Assembly: GCF_032854445.1 (NCBI RefSeq)
Contig: NC_088297.1
Coordinates: 27,027,915-27,087,914 of the forward strand
Source of the DNA: Liolophura sinensis
Taxonomy: Eukaryota > Mollusca > Polyplacophora > Chitonida > Chitonidae
DNA: 60,000 nt
Direction: 5' to 3'
A program made the translations under genes and the position numbers. This document shows positions 10,496-22,000 of this stretch, in pieces. Every line of letters starts with the position of its first letter. The first letter of the stretch is position 1. The notes under the pieces are model-generated. The model was not told the origin of the DNA. It ran no database searches and saw nothing but the letters and a program-made list of their open reading frames with translations.

Positions 10496-12433
10496 ACTGA
10501 TAAAGTACGCAGCTACATGTATATAAGCATAATCTATATGCGTATGTATTCTTTACTGTATGTATTTCCTGATGATAGCACAAACATAATGACCGAATTA
10601 TAGAAAAATATTATGACTTTAATATTCGGAGTTACTTCCTTTCTGTTTTATAAAACCACAAGTTAAGACTGTATGATTTTGGTCTGACAGCTCCGTGGTC
10701 CTGGGCGACCTATGTTGTATTTATTTGAGTGCTAAGGGCTACTTAACACTAAGCATGCTTCATAAAACTAACCCCATGACTTATACAACACGGTATAAAC
10801 CATAAGTGTACTTACTTAACGCTGTACTTATGCTGAAGACTGACAGCGCACAAAACACAACACAGACGTGGTACCATGCCATTGTTAGTTTTTTTCTTCC
10901 TGCAGCAAATAAAGCAAAGAACAGCCTTTTAGAAAAACCATTTTGAAAACCAAATTAAAAAATATAAATAGGTTTAAATATTAATTTGTTACACTGACAG
11001 TGTGAAAATTTCGTCTAAAAAATGAAGTTATTGGTAAAGCACAGGTTTTTCAAAATGAACCACACATTACACGTAATATGCTAAACTGACAACATTAACA
11101 ACATATAGGTAAACAACAACAACATGTTGACATTCCGGGTGCTGTTGACACACCTAATCCTAACCCCAGTCGTAAAGGGGAAAAACCTTGAGAACAGATT
11201 AAAATGACAAGTAAATATAAAGAAGTACAGAACAACCTTTTCAAGAACGAATATCAGGAAAAGAAGCCCTTTTCATTCTCAAATTAAATTTACGTTCCAT
11301 CCATTGTATGCGGCAATTTGCCTTCCACAAGCCAACATCCTTTGAAGATAGTTTGTTGCGGTACAGAAATTTTAGACAACTTTTTCAAGGGAATCAAAAA
11401 GCACGAAAATATGTCCATATCATAAGGAGGGAATAATTATAAGTACTGTACGACAGTTACGGGTTTTTTTTAGCAACAACAATGTAAGACAATTTTGTTC
11501 CATAAATAAGAAAGCACGAAAATACTTCCACATCATAAAGAGGGAAGATGTTTCAATTTTTCTATAATTTTAGGTAAAACTATAGATGATTGCCCTGGGA
11601 GAGAAGCAGCTAGGCAAGACTCGAGTCAATAAATGATGGCCATGAAACCATTTTATGGAAAATTATCGTCCATTTGAAAATCCCGTTGGTCTTCTTATCA
11701 GGTAAAAGAATGCCTTGCTTGTTTATTGGAGCTTGTAGAACAAACTCTCGCAATGATCTTGATTTATTTTTCCCACATCATGATGCGATGCGTTTCACTT
11801 GTCCTACATAAATATTCTTCAGCAAGTTTTTCAGCGGAGAAAAACATTTGGCACATTTGCCTATTACAGAAATTTGGAAACATCTTCATAGTATCAGTAG
11901 TTTTCTTTGTGGACAAATAGCAGGCATAATCATCATTAAATGTCTTTAACGTAACACGGGGATTTTTGGCTTCGTGATTTATAAAAACTATGCAGGAAGA
12001 CTAAACAAACACTATGCATATGTATTGTTTCTGAAAGTTAACTTTTATTTAATGTCACCACCCCCCACCCCCCATACCTTGTCCATTCAAGGTGAGGGCG
12101 ACAAATATTTCAAGATATCGTAATCACAGGACGTCACGTGTACAACAATCGTTAAGTTTGCAGCGGTCTTAAGTTCAAAGAATACCTCAAGAGGTGAGTA
12201 AGTCAATATCAAATATAATATCAATAACACGTAGTCGGTTGTAAAGACGTATCAAGCATGACAATAAAGATGTTATGAAATATGCTGCTAAATACAGTAG
12301 GTTATTAAGTTTACTATTAAAAACTGCGTCAAACATGCTGGTAAAGGTGTGTTCAAATACATTATCAAGTATATTGGTAAAGGCGTCATATAGTACATGT
12401 ATGCTGGTAAAAAATTTCAAAGGTTTTACTTAC
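10496..12433. other. AT-rich non-coding region
   Basis: Mostly featureless. It contains a direct duplication of AAGCACGAAAATAYKTCCA, YATCATAA at about 11398 and 11511, a C-rich run at about 12058-12073, and degenerate ATGCTGGTAAA-type repeats at 12240-12425. No convincing exon. Confidence 0.5.
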
Positions 12434-12618
12434 GATACGTAAAAGAAATGTCCGTCAGAGCGCATAGACGAAAAACTGTATTTATTCTGCAAAAGTCACG
12501 ACCTTGTCGAAGGCAAACAGAACTTCCGCAAAATACAGATGCTGGAATGAGGCTGGACCTATGACTGTTGATGCAGATAGGCTCCATTTGCATATTCGAA
12601 CATGTGTCAGTACGATAA
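12434..12618 (-). CDS. candidate cysteine-rich exon, possibly of the Ig gene
   Basis: 185 nt, open throughout in one frame, between a good acceptor (TCCTGCTGTATGTGCAG) and a GTAAGT donor. It encodes six cysteines (spacing 7, 15, 4, 6, 8) including ASVFCGSSVCLRQGRDFCRI. It enters in phase 2 and leaves in phase 1, which fits the phase-1 entry of the Ig exon at 3062. An EGF-like or other disulfide-rich extracellular module is possible. No family was recognised, and the exon could be a chance frame. Confidence 0.35.
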
Positions 12619-12739
12619 CTGCACATACAGCAGGAAGGAATGGTAATTACAAGCCTGCTTATATAGCATGCTGGTAATAATTATACCCTCTGAATGATGT
12701 GACATGGTAATAAAACTCGACAGCTTCATATACAATACC

Positions 12740-13165
12740 ATGGACACTGCGCATTGATACGTCACTCGCTCATTGATACGTTGCTCACTGATAGATCACT
12801 CACTCACTGATACGTCACTAACTGATACATCACTCACTGACTCATTGAAAGGTCACTCACTTACTGATGTGTCACTCACTCACTCACTGATACATCACTC
12901 ACTCACTGATACGTCACTCACTGATACATCACTCACTGACTCATTGAAAGGTCACTCACTTACTGATTCGTAACTCACTCACTCACTGATACGTCACTCA
13001 CTCACTGATATTTCACTCACTCATTCACTGATACGTTACTCACTCACTCAATGATATGTCAATCACTAACTCACTCACTGATACGTCATTCACTCACTAA
13101 CTCAGTGAAACGTCACTCACTCAATGATTTCCCACTCACTCACTCACTCACCGATACGTGGATCA
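12740..13165. repeat. CACTCACTGATACGT minisatellite
   Basis: Irregular array of CACT runs separated by GATACRT, with a longer period of about 99 bp (CTGATACATCACTCACTGAC at 12832 and 12931). Confidence 0.88.
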
Positions 13166-13529
13166 TGGACTAAAAGCCGTTCATGCTTCACTACGATCAG
13201 CCCTAATTTTCCGTCATCGGTGCTTGTAAAATCACGCAGGCGCAGTATTACAAATATATCGATCAATACGTTAATATTCAGAACAAGAATATTACATTTT
13301 ACTACAGAAAGAATTACTGCCTAAAAATAGACAAATTTCACGTGCGCTGAGTACACGCCGTGCAACGTTCAAAAAACAGTTTAATTTAACGAAGGTTGAA
13401 TAGGCGAAACAGTGTACGGATCAGTGATTTCTAACAGAAATTAAGTACGGTATTGGAGATATTATTGGTTTCATGTGGATTATGTCAAAATTAGCGAAGC
13501 ACAAAGTTTTAGGCCTTTAGAATAATGTT
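13166..13529. other. intergenic, nothing recognised
   Basis: Unique-looking AT-rich sequence with no clear feature. Confidence 0.4.
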
Positions 13530-13541
13530 AAGAAAAATAAT

Positions 13542-13801
13542 TTATTATTTATTTGATTGGTGTTTTACGCCGTACTCAAGAATATTTCACTTATACGACG
13601 GCCAGCACTATGATGGGAGGAAAGCGGGCAGAGCCCGGGTGAAACCACGACCATCCGCAGGTTGCTGGCAGACCTTCCCACTTACGACCGGAGAGGAAGC
13701 CAGCATGAGCTGGACTTGAACTCACAGCGACCGCATTGGTGAGAGGCTCCTGGGTCATTACTCCGCGCTAGCGCGCTAACCGACTGAGCCACGGAGGCCC
13801 C
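13542..13801 (-). mobile_element. SINE-A, full length with target duplication
   Basis: 260-bp tRNA-derived SINE in minus orientation. The head, read on the minus strand, has TGGCTCAGTCGGTTAGC (A box) and a B-box-like GAGTTCAAGTCC. The tail has GGCGTAAAACACCAATCAAA and AATAAAT. A 12-bp duplication AAGAAAAATAAT flanks it at 13530-13541 and 13802-13813. It is the best reference copy here for a mollusc-type tRNA SINE. Confidence 0.93.
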
Positions 13802-13820
13802 AAGAAAAATAATGGCCTAC

Positions 13821-13995
13821 CCGATGTGTCCGTTCTTGGGATTTTACTTAGCCTTCGTTGCGAAAGCTCTATGTCGCAGTCAATGTCGAGGATTTCCACA
13901 TTGATTCGATTATCTCCTGTCACATTTATAACTCTGGCGCGTGCGTTTTTGTCAATTTTTACGTACTCCTGGTCAAAAGTCAGCCATGTTGACAT
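13821..13995 (-). CDS. candidate first coding exon, unknown protein
   Basis: Reading from an ATG at 13995 (MSTWLTFDQEYVKIDKNARA...), 58 codons with no stop, ending at a possible donor GG/GTAGGC in phase 1. It ends VEILDIDCDIELSQRR and LSKIPRTDTSG. A CCAAT-like motif (GACCAATCAAAAG) lies about 80 bp upstream. The amino-acid composition looks protein-like but I recognise no domain. It lacks a signal peptide, so membership of the Ig gene is doubtful. Confidence 0.27.
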
Positions 13996-14127
13996 TTGCA
14001 GACGACAAGCAACAGTTGTAAAAAAAGTAGTGCCTGTAGAGCCGAGTTGTAACTTTTGATTGGTCGATTTGATGAATAAAAAGATATACGGACCAACCAA
14101 AATGTCGAAATTTTGCAACGAGTGCAT

Positions 14128-14699
14128 GCAGCGAAAGTGCTGCCGCCACTAAAGCCGAACCTATGCGTCGAAACAGACATTCGTGTAACAGCCGTCAACC
14201 AGGCCAATTCCCCAAAAGGACGTATAACAAAACCCATTAAAAAACTAAGAACGTATATAGAGTACGAAAATACTACGGAATCATGAAAAGAGAAACAGTC
14301 AACAGTTTTCAATAATGTTGGAAAGACGCAAGCTATGTTTTAGGCCACGGAGTGAAATCAGTATTCAAGTCGTGTACCATGCTTCTGTTATCGATAACAA
14401 AATATGCATCTCAGTTGCTCTTTGATTGCAGCTGTTCATATAGGCTATCCAACGAGGCGACCTAATTCAACACGATGAATATCCTTCCACTTGCCCCAGG
14501 TTAAGCGGGATTATACACAATCATGAAGCAAGCAGAGCGCCAGAGATTCTGGATGCTGTGTCAAGATATACTTACAAGAGAATTATGCTCATTGTAAAAG
14601 TAAATTTGTATTGTATAATTTACAATGTAAAATAAATTGAAACTATACTTCTTGCCTTAAAGCCTGCGAAGACACCCCACCCATTCATATCATACTATC
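14128..14699. other. intergenic, nothing recognised
   Basis: AT-rich, no exon or repeat seen. Confidence 0.4.
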
Positions 14700-14925
14700 A
14701 TATTTCACGCCGTGCTCAAGAAAACTTCATTTATGAGATGGCCATCAGCATTATGGTGGGAGAAAATCGGACAGTCTGGAGGAAACCCTAGACCATCCGC
14801 AGGTTGCTGCAATTCCTTCCCACATAGGGTCGGAGAAGCAGTCAGCATGAGCCTAACTTGAACTCATAGCGACAAGATTAGGTGAGAGGCTACTGGGTCA
14901 TTGCGCAGTGATGCCGTACTATACT
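14700..14925 (-). mobile_element. SINE-A, diverged
   Basis: TTTCACGCCGTGCTCAAGAA through CATCCGCAGGTTGCTG to AGGCTACTGGGTCATTGCGC matches the reference SINE-A with many substitutions, indicating an older copy. Confidence 0.85.
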
Positions 14926-15336
14926 GCTATGAGATCATATACTATAGAAGATAAAATAAAATTCATTTATTAAGGTTATATTATACTAAAACGTGTGGAC
15001 AATATCAAATATGGCAGTGCCAGTAGGCCTAACTGGGTTTACAGTTAAATCGATAGTAATTTAGGTAACTGAGGGCCCGTATTCATAAAGATTCTTAAGA
15101 TTTAGCTAAGAATTTATACTTAAGTATAGAAGTTACTCTTAGCTAAGAAAATATTTAAGAATGCATTCATAAAATTTCTTAACACGATTCTTAGAGAAGA
15201 AAATACTTAAAAGATAAGTTTTTCTCAAACGCGTGTCCCGTAGCAACGAGAGAGGTCTCTAATAATAAAGATAATTTTGGTACATCATAATGTCACGTGA
15301 GCAGCAGACGACATTTCGATGTAAACACAATCTGAC

Positions 15337-15616
15337 ATGGAGAAAAAAGGGAAAAGAAAGCCGAACTGGTCAAACGACGAGTGTTTGAGCCTCGCCAATT
15401 ACATGGCACAATACAAGGACATACTGAGGGGCAAGCTGGGTCCAGGATTGACCTCAGAAAAGAAAAAAACTACATGGAAGTGGGTGACGGACAGGTTGAA
15501 TGCCTCGTTCACAGCCGTCAAGCGGTCACAAGAAGAAGTGGAGAAAAAGTGGCACAATATTTTCTCCCAAACCAAATCGGAAATCTCGGCCTACAAGAAA
15601 GCGCGGTGTGCGACGG
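15337..15616 (+). CDS. Myb/SANT-like protein of the Harbinger element, exon 1
   Basis: Starts MEKKGKRKPNWSNDECLSLA and runs 93 codons into a donor G/GTATGT in phase 1. The region KPNWSNDE...LTSEKKKTTWKWVTDRLNA...KRSQEEVEKKWHNI is a Myb/SANT-like (MSANTD, Myb_DNA-bind_5-type) three-helix domain with its spaced tryptophans. In Harbinger elements this protein binds DNA and helps bring the nuclease to the nucleus. This exon is intact; the downstream splice acceptor is not. Confidence 0.85.
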
Positions 15617-16335
15617 GTATGTAAACTTAAATTTTAATTTATTTTATGTAAAATATTTAATTGGAATAGTGTAACGGTATTTTATAATTATAAGATTAGA
15701 CCAAGTCTCGCTAAACTTTAGTTTCGGGAGTTATTTTCTAAATAATCAACCGTCGAAACTGCCTTTGAAAACTAATCCAATTCAACCGTTTGTACCCGGA
15801 ATTCGAGAGCTGTCGGCTCGATTATCTCTCATAAATGCAGCTAATCATTGACTAGGATTTAAACATTGTACTAAAACAAAAATGGCACGGAGTTTAATTA
15901 AAACCATAGTTCTTACTTTAAGTTGAGGGTGTATGGAGTGTAGTGCACTGGAAAAAATAATATTGCAAATGATCAAAGTGAACGACACATTAAATTAGGA
16001 TGATGAACTTGGCCTTTATTGACTAGATTTTTGTAAAGTGAGTGAAAGCAGTTCATTTATTAAGCTTAAGAATATTTATGTACGAGGGAAACTGATTTAT
16101 TTAATTTAAAATGCAAATGTAGGTACTTCTGTAATATATGTAGACTTCCAAACTGTGGAGACTAGATGTAAAATTATCAATGAGCCAGATATCATTTTTA
16201 TACCGAGCACTATCACAGACAAAGACTCATTCAAATAGACCTATATTTCGATTCATGTCAGAAATGAAATTTTAGAATATGTGAGGATTAATCTAATAAC
16301 CAAGACGTTGTTAAGTATGGCATAAAACAAATCAT

Positions 16336-16590
16336 GGGGCCGCCGTGGCTCAGTTGGTTAGCGCGCTGTCCTGGGAGCCTCTCACCAATGCGTTCGCTGT
16401 GAGTTCAAGTCCAGCTCATGCTGGCTTCCTCTCCGGCCGTACGTGGGAAGGTTGGCAGCAACCTGTGGATGGTCTTGGGTTTCCCCCGGGCTCTGCTCGG
16501 TTTCCTCCCACCATAATGCTGGTCGTTGTCGTATAAGTGAAATATTCTTGAGTGAGCGTAAAACACCAATCAAATAAATAAAATAAATCA
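16336..16590 (+). mobile_element. SINE-A, full length, inside the Harbinger element
   Basis: Head GGGGCCGCCGTGGCTCAGTT, middle CTCCGGCCGTACGTGGGAAG, tail ACACCAATCAAATAAATAAA. It lies in the intron of the Myb/SANT gene, so it was inserted after the transposon. Confidence 0.92.
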
Positions 16591-17010
16591 AATCAAATCA
16601 CTTTCTGTGTGTTACATAAACAGTGATTTATGCATCATATTCACCTAGCCAACAGACCATTCAACCTGCCCCAACACTTGCACACTTTTTATCTTCTCAT
16701 GTGTTCATGTTTCAAACTTTGACCCAGAGACCATCTGTGCCCCATTGGCCTATTTGTATTATTTTTTTTATTTCTAAACAACTCAATGTCAACTTTCACT
16801 GAACTGAAAGTTCAAAGGATTTTTAATATTAATTTTTTTTTGCAAGTTGACTGGTAGTACATAATTGTTACTTTGAAACATAATCTTTATTTATAACAAA
16901 ACCTGTTGTCAAAATCATTGATTGCATCATCAGCTGTAAGTCTAAAATGATTTGAGATCAAATACAATGAAAGATCTTATTATTTGGACATATACTATTT
17001 TATTTTACAT

Positions 17011-17143
17011 CTGGAGGACCATCACTAAAGCCATTAAGTGCTATAGCTGAGGTGGTAATGTCCATTCTAGGGGAGAACAATGTTTGTCTTGGGGGAGTTG
17101 GTGATGGCATAGATTCCACCTTAATTCAACTTAATGAATCTCA
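17011..17143 (+). pseudogene. Myb/SANT-like protein, exon 2 with a lost acceptor
   Basis: Encodes GGPSLKPLSAIAEVVMSILG followed by ENNVCLGGVGDGIDST, the conserved second block of Harbinger Myb-like proteins (GGGPxPKPLS). It ends at a GTGAGT donor. The base pair before the exon is AT instead of AG after a good pyrimidine tract (TATTTTATTTTACAT), so normal splicing to exon 1 would fail. Confidence 0.65.
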
Positions 17144-17509
17144 GTGAGTAATTCTTCTCAAAATGCAATGTGCAATTGCACATTGTGATAAATGTGATAA
17201 ATTTGGTATTTACCACAGTGCTTCAGATATATGTTGTGTTAAGCAAGTTTAAAAAGTTACTAAATCCAATGTTGGTTTTCCCAAAAACTTGAGAAACATG
17301 GCCGCCATGTTGTTGTTGTTTAAGAAATACTTCAGAATTTAAGAAAAAGATAAAAGTGGTCATGGGCACACTTAAAATTTAAGAATTTCTTAACAGTTAA
17401 GTTTTTTATGAATGGCACTTAAGTATTTTTAGTTATTTAAGAATTATTTAGTGGGTTTAAGAATTTTTTAACGTTAAGAAATGCTTAAGAATCTTTATGA
17501 ATACGGCCC

Positions 17510-18982
17510 TTGGTGCCACCCTCCGTCAAAACATGTTGAACTCCGCGCAATATCCAGCATGCCACTGGTTTTTGAATAATTCCGTCGAAACCGAGCTTAT
17601 GGACTTTAACAGTATGAATTAGAAAAACTGCTCTAACTTTACAATACGTTTGAGGTCAGCCTTTATGAGAGCCCTTGCCAATGGTGAACTTGCCTGTCCG
17701 GTTGCCTCGCGCTTCTTGTGGAAAAGTTCGCTCCTCGAGGATGGTTACATCCTTTAATCGTAAGATTCCAACCGTTACTCCTGGTAGGCGTGGCCTACTA
17801 ATGAATATTAATGAAACACTGGAAATATGTTTTAGAGTTAGGGTTAGGAGATAGAGTTAGGGTTAGAGGGTTTAGGTCCATATTCATGTGTAGGCCACGC
17901 CTACATGGAGAAAATGAATCATACCGGGTCACGGCCTTGTCCAGCTTACATAGGGAAATTTAGCGCCATAATGGCTTCAGAAGTCAGTTTATTCGTTGGT
18001 TCTGTGAATGACCGCCCTTGCGATTAACTGATGGCCTCGATAATTTAAACTGACTGATTGACTGACTGGGTTATTCAAGGGTAAATCATCTGTTGATAAT
18101 TGATTATTATAGTGGTTCGCCAAACAGAAAGCCTTCCGTATCGTTGATTTTCCTTGCTTGTGCTTGTACACGCTACCATGTTCCTTGACCTTTACCCTCT
18201 AGAATAGTGACCGGGCTCGACGGGGTCAGATGTTGTTATACAATGGGGGCAGAATGGATTCAAGTATGAGTGGAAATCAATGTTAATTCAAGTCATTTTT
18301 ATACATATTGAGAGGTTATTAAAGTGTCACAAACATCCACAGACATTATACACACAGCCATACTAAATTATGGAGAATTCTGAATAAATTTAGTCTGACA
18401 AGATTCACATGCCTGATAGTTTCATCGTCATCACAGCAAAGAAAATTTAATCAGAGCCAAAAAAAAAGCAATTTCTGGCCAAAGAAAGGTAGACAAGGGC
18501 TAGAAATTGATAGTAAGGTACAGTGTAAGAAAAGACAAAAAGGAAGGGTAAAAAATGTATATTGGACTCCGTTTTCTTCTGTGATCAATAATATATTGTA
18601 TGTGGGGCACATGTCCGAGTGACAAACGAGGTATTGTGTCAAAGCTCAATCAACCGTGACTGTCTGTACCCGCATATACGTAAACGTCTATATCAGTCCG
18701 ACCGCTCCAGTGACGCTGTCCTCTAGCATTGATATGTTAAGATCGAAAAAAAGCTTATTTTTAGCACGCTTTGATAGCATCAGGCGGACACGTATTTAAC
18801 GACACAGTTCCAGTGTGTGGGTCAGTTTTTGTTTTTTCGGCTTTCAGTTTGACTGTTTTAACATTGCCGTGTACACTGTTAGCTGTACAGCTGTAGATTG
18901 ACAGTGTGTACCGCACCTGCTAGTGTGTACGACTGTAGACTGACGGTGTGTACATCTGTAGTGTATAGTCTTATTGATGAAT
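17510..18982. other. intergenic and 5' flank of the EGF-like gene
   Basis: Contains the MITE at 17784-17904 and otherwise unique sequence. The last ~150 bp form the likely 5' UTR of the EGF-like gene, with repeated TGTACA/CTGTAG motifs (about 18860-18965). No TATA box was identified. Confidence 0.5.
17784..17904. mobile_element. MITE with a telomere-like core, 121 bp
   Basis: Inverted ends GTAGGCGTGGCCTAC and GTAGGCCACGCCTAC, followed inward by ATGAATATT / TATTCAT. The interior (about 17831-17877) is made of TTAGGG-type repeats. No open frame. Confidence 0.78.
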
Positions 18983-19064
18983 ATGATGGAGGCGTCACAA
19001 CGAAAAGGAGTACTAAAGATCGTCATTGTACTGACTGTATTCATCACAACTTCCTCATGTTTCA
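18983..19064 (+). CDS. EGF-like membrane protein exon 1 (signal peptide)
   Basis: 82 nt from a doubled ATG (18983 and 18986; the second may be used) to TTTCA/GTAAGT in phase 1. Encodes a basic N-terminus then a hydrophobic core ending TSSC. Confidence 0.85.
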
Positions 19065-22000
19065 GTAAGTATTTTCTGCCTTTTGCGAACTGTTCACAAA
19101 CTTGAATTTATCCAGCGCATTGAAAATACCACAAAATAGTGCCCGAAAGGCTTTCTATTATCACAAACATTGAAAATATGATAAATATTCTAAATTAACA
19201 ATGACAGCGTCAAGTTTTGTGTGAATGTTTACGTTAATTTTGCACGTATGTATAAATTTGTGTGGCCCAACATGGCAAATGACCAAATTGTGTGTATTGC
19301 TACTTTTTGACATTTTAACCACGTGTTACGGTTGCGTTGTCGAAAATAAATATGCGGAAAAAAATTGAAAAGTAAGTGTTAAATCAAACATTTATTTAAT
19401 ATATAAATGAAAGTATCAGTAATAATTACCAGGGCCATCATTGTGTTCACGTGACAAATTCTGTCCTGCTACATTACTTTACATTATGTATAGAGCGAAA
19501 TCGGTTATTTTCACACATTTTTAGATGAAACAAAGAGGAAACATTTCACTCTATTAGCTAACACCGCCCTGGAACGATAGTAATACTCTAAAATAATTCA
19601 GAATGTATGCCGCCTGTGTTGCAAGAAAAAAAGTAATGTTTGTGAAAGGAATGTTTGTAAAAGTAATGTTTGTAAAAGTAAAGTTTGTAAAAGTAATTTT
19701 TGTAAAAGTAAAGTTTGTAAAACTATTGTTAATCTGAAGCATGGAATCATTTTGTACTGAATACTACAAAATAAAATATATATAATATTAGTCTCATATC
19801 ATGTCACTGTCTAATCCGACAGCAGAAATTGTTCCATACATGTCATTGCTATGAATTTTCTTTCTCCTAATGGTAACATAATAAAATGTTAAAATACTGA
19901 GTACAAAATGATTTCATTCTTATGACTAACAGTCGTTTTGTAATTTTCGTGTCACAGTCAGACAAATCAACCTAACCCATTTTTTTGGTAAAAATGTCTA
20001 TCTTTGATGTGAAAAGGCTAGCAAAACTAGGGAATCATTTATGTGTATGATACACATTGTTCCTCACGCAGACCGTTGTCTACGATGTTCACGCTACAAC
20101 GGCTTGACTCTTAGAGTCGACGAAGGGTGACCATCGACCCACAGACTTGACCCCGATGGTGCATATATCGCCTGTCCATCGGGCATTCTGTGCCAATGCT
20201 AGTTTTATCAGATCGTGAACTTCCACAAATAACAATAGTCGGGACAGTTTTTATTGTGTTTATACGTTCCCTGACCCACTAACCGATGAGGTCAACACAA
20301 CCTATTAAGAATAATAATAATCGTTTTATAAAAAGGACGATTTTTTTTGCACGCCGGAAGACCTACTTATTTGACTAAATTCGTCACCTGATTCCCAGGA
20401 TAAGCGGAATTATATGAGTGTTTTCAGCATTAGAACGATTTTATCTTTGCCACCTCTAATTTCAAAAAGGTCTTTATAATAATAAGGTCAGATACGTTTT
20501 TTCTTTTTGATAAATAATTGCTAAAAGATTGGAGTGTCCAAAAAACCATGACCTGTTATAGCCTTCGTACGCTGGGATATGCATATAGAAGTAATAATGA
20601 TTTGCAGAGGCGTTGTAAAGATAGCTTGACATTGGCCTGATAGTTTGCTATTGGCTTTTAGTTTTACATTGGCTTGACAGCGTGATATTGGCATTATAGT
20701 ATGATTTCGGCTTTGCAGCGCGATATTGGTCTGATAGTGTGATATTGACCTTATTGTGTGATATTGGTCTTATAATGTGATACAGACACAGTGGGCAAAT
20801 CTGGAGCAGTGAAATGCAACCACTTGTCAGTTGACCTCATTTAGGGTTTTATTAAAACTGTTGATGTGAATGCTTAATGATTAGCAACTTAATTATACGT
20901 CATCGTATAAGTAAAATGTTCTTGAATACGGCGAAAGACACCAATCAAATAAAATAAATATATAAATCAAAATAATTCAAGAATACAGGGCTGGATGTGT
21001 TAAAAGCCATTTAAAATCAAAAGATTTTCCCCAGAAACTTCGAATGAATAAGGGAAGTATAGTCTTATAATAAATGGATCTAAGCTTAGCTTATAATTGA
21101 CAAATGGATAGCTTTATCCATTAACCACATGTTGTTGTTGTTGCTTTCAGATTGTCCCGATGGTTATTTCGGATCAGACTGCCGAGGAGTGTGTCACTGT
21201 AATGAGACTGTGCTTCTGTGTGACCCCAGTAGTGACCTCTGTCCCCCAGACTGTAATCCCCGGACAGAGCGCTGCCTCTGGGTATGTGACCCGCGAACTG
21301 GACGCTGCCCATCGGGGTGTGCAGAGGGATGGACTGGAGAATTTTGTCAAAGTGAGTGATGGAGATTTTCGGAGGCTAATGTAGGCCTATATAGTAGTTT
21401 GTCATCAGAAATTGAAACACGATTGGTGTTTACAGCTCCACAGACTCGGGCACGTGTTAAGCGTCAGAGCTATATGTATGAACTGTGGGTGTTTACAGTG
21501 TAACACTGCCAGCCACGTGTTTGGCGACAACTTACTTTTGTGAACAGTAAGTGTTTACAGTGTAACACTTCGTGGCTTGACATTCGATTTAAACTGTACG
21601 CATAACAGATGGCCAGTATGGAAATTATATTGAAATACCCTAAAAATGGTGTTAAGTTAACAGCTTTGCAGTCGCGGGAGTTGTGGACTTCCCTGTATAG
21701 CTGGTATCGGGAAAGACGGGTTTAGTAGGGCCTTGTGGGAGGACAGTGTCACCTCGTGTCCTGAACAGATATTCTCTGTATAAATGTGATTAAATAAATG
21801 AATAGATAAATAAATCATTCCCTTGCATGGTGTTTCAGTGAGGCAGCACATTTGGACTTTACCGCATTCAGCGGACTCTGTGGAAATATGAATCAGTGTG
21901 GAACGTAAACCCGAAACTAACACGTAAACAAACAAACATACAAACAAAGGAAATAAGATTTACCCATGATTTGTTTCAGCGCCATTGTCCGAGAGGACCA

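Larger units (their letters stand above)
15073..17509 (+). mobile_element. PIF/Harbinger-type DNA transposon, 2437 bp
   Basis: Termini are inverted: GGGCCCGTATTCATAAAGAT at the left and the same sequence with one C fewer at the right. They are followed inward by many TTAAGAA/TTCTTAA motifs. Such ends are typical of PIF/Harbinger elements. The plus strand encodes a Myb/SANT-like protein in two exons, the usual accessory protein of this superfamily. No DDE nuclease frame is present, so it is non-autonomous. A 3-bp target duplication is not clear. A SINE-A is inserted at 16336. Confidence 0.88.

Noticed and set aside
13768-14127. full 119-codon minus frame as a gene
   Set aside because: Its C-terminal end reads into the SINE-A head; only the part up to the possible donor at 13820 is kept as a candidate exon.
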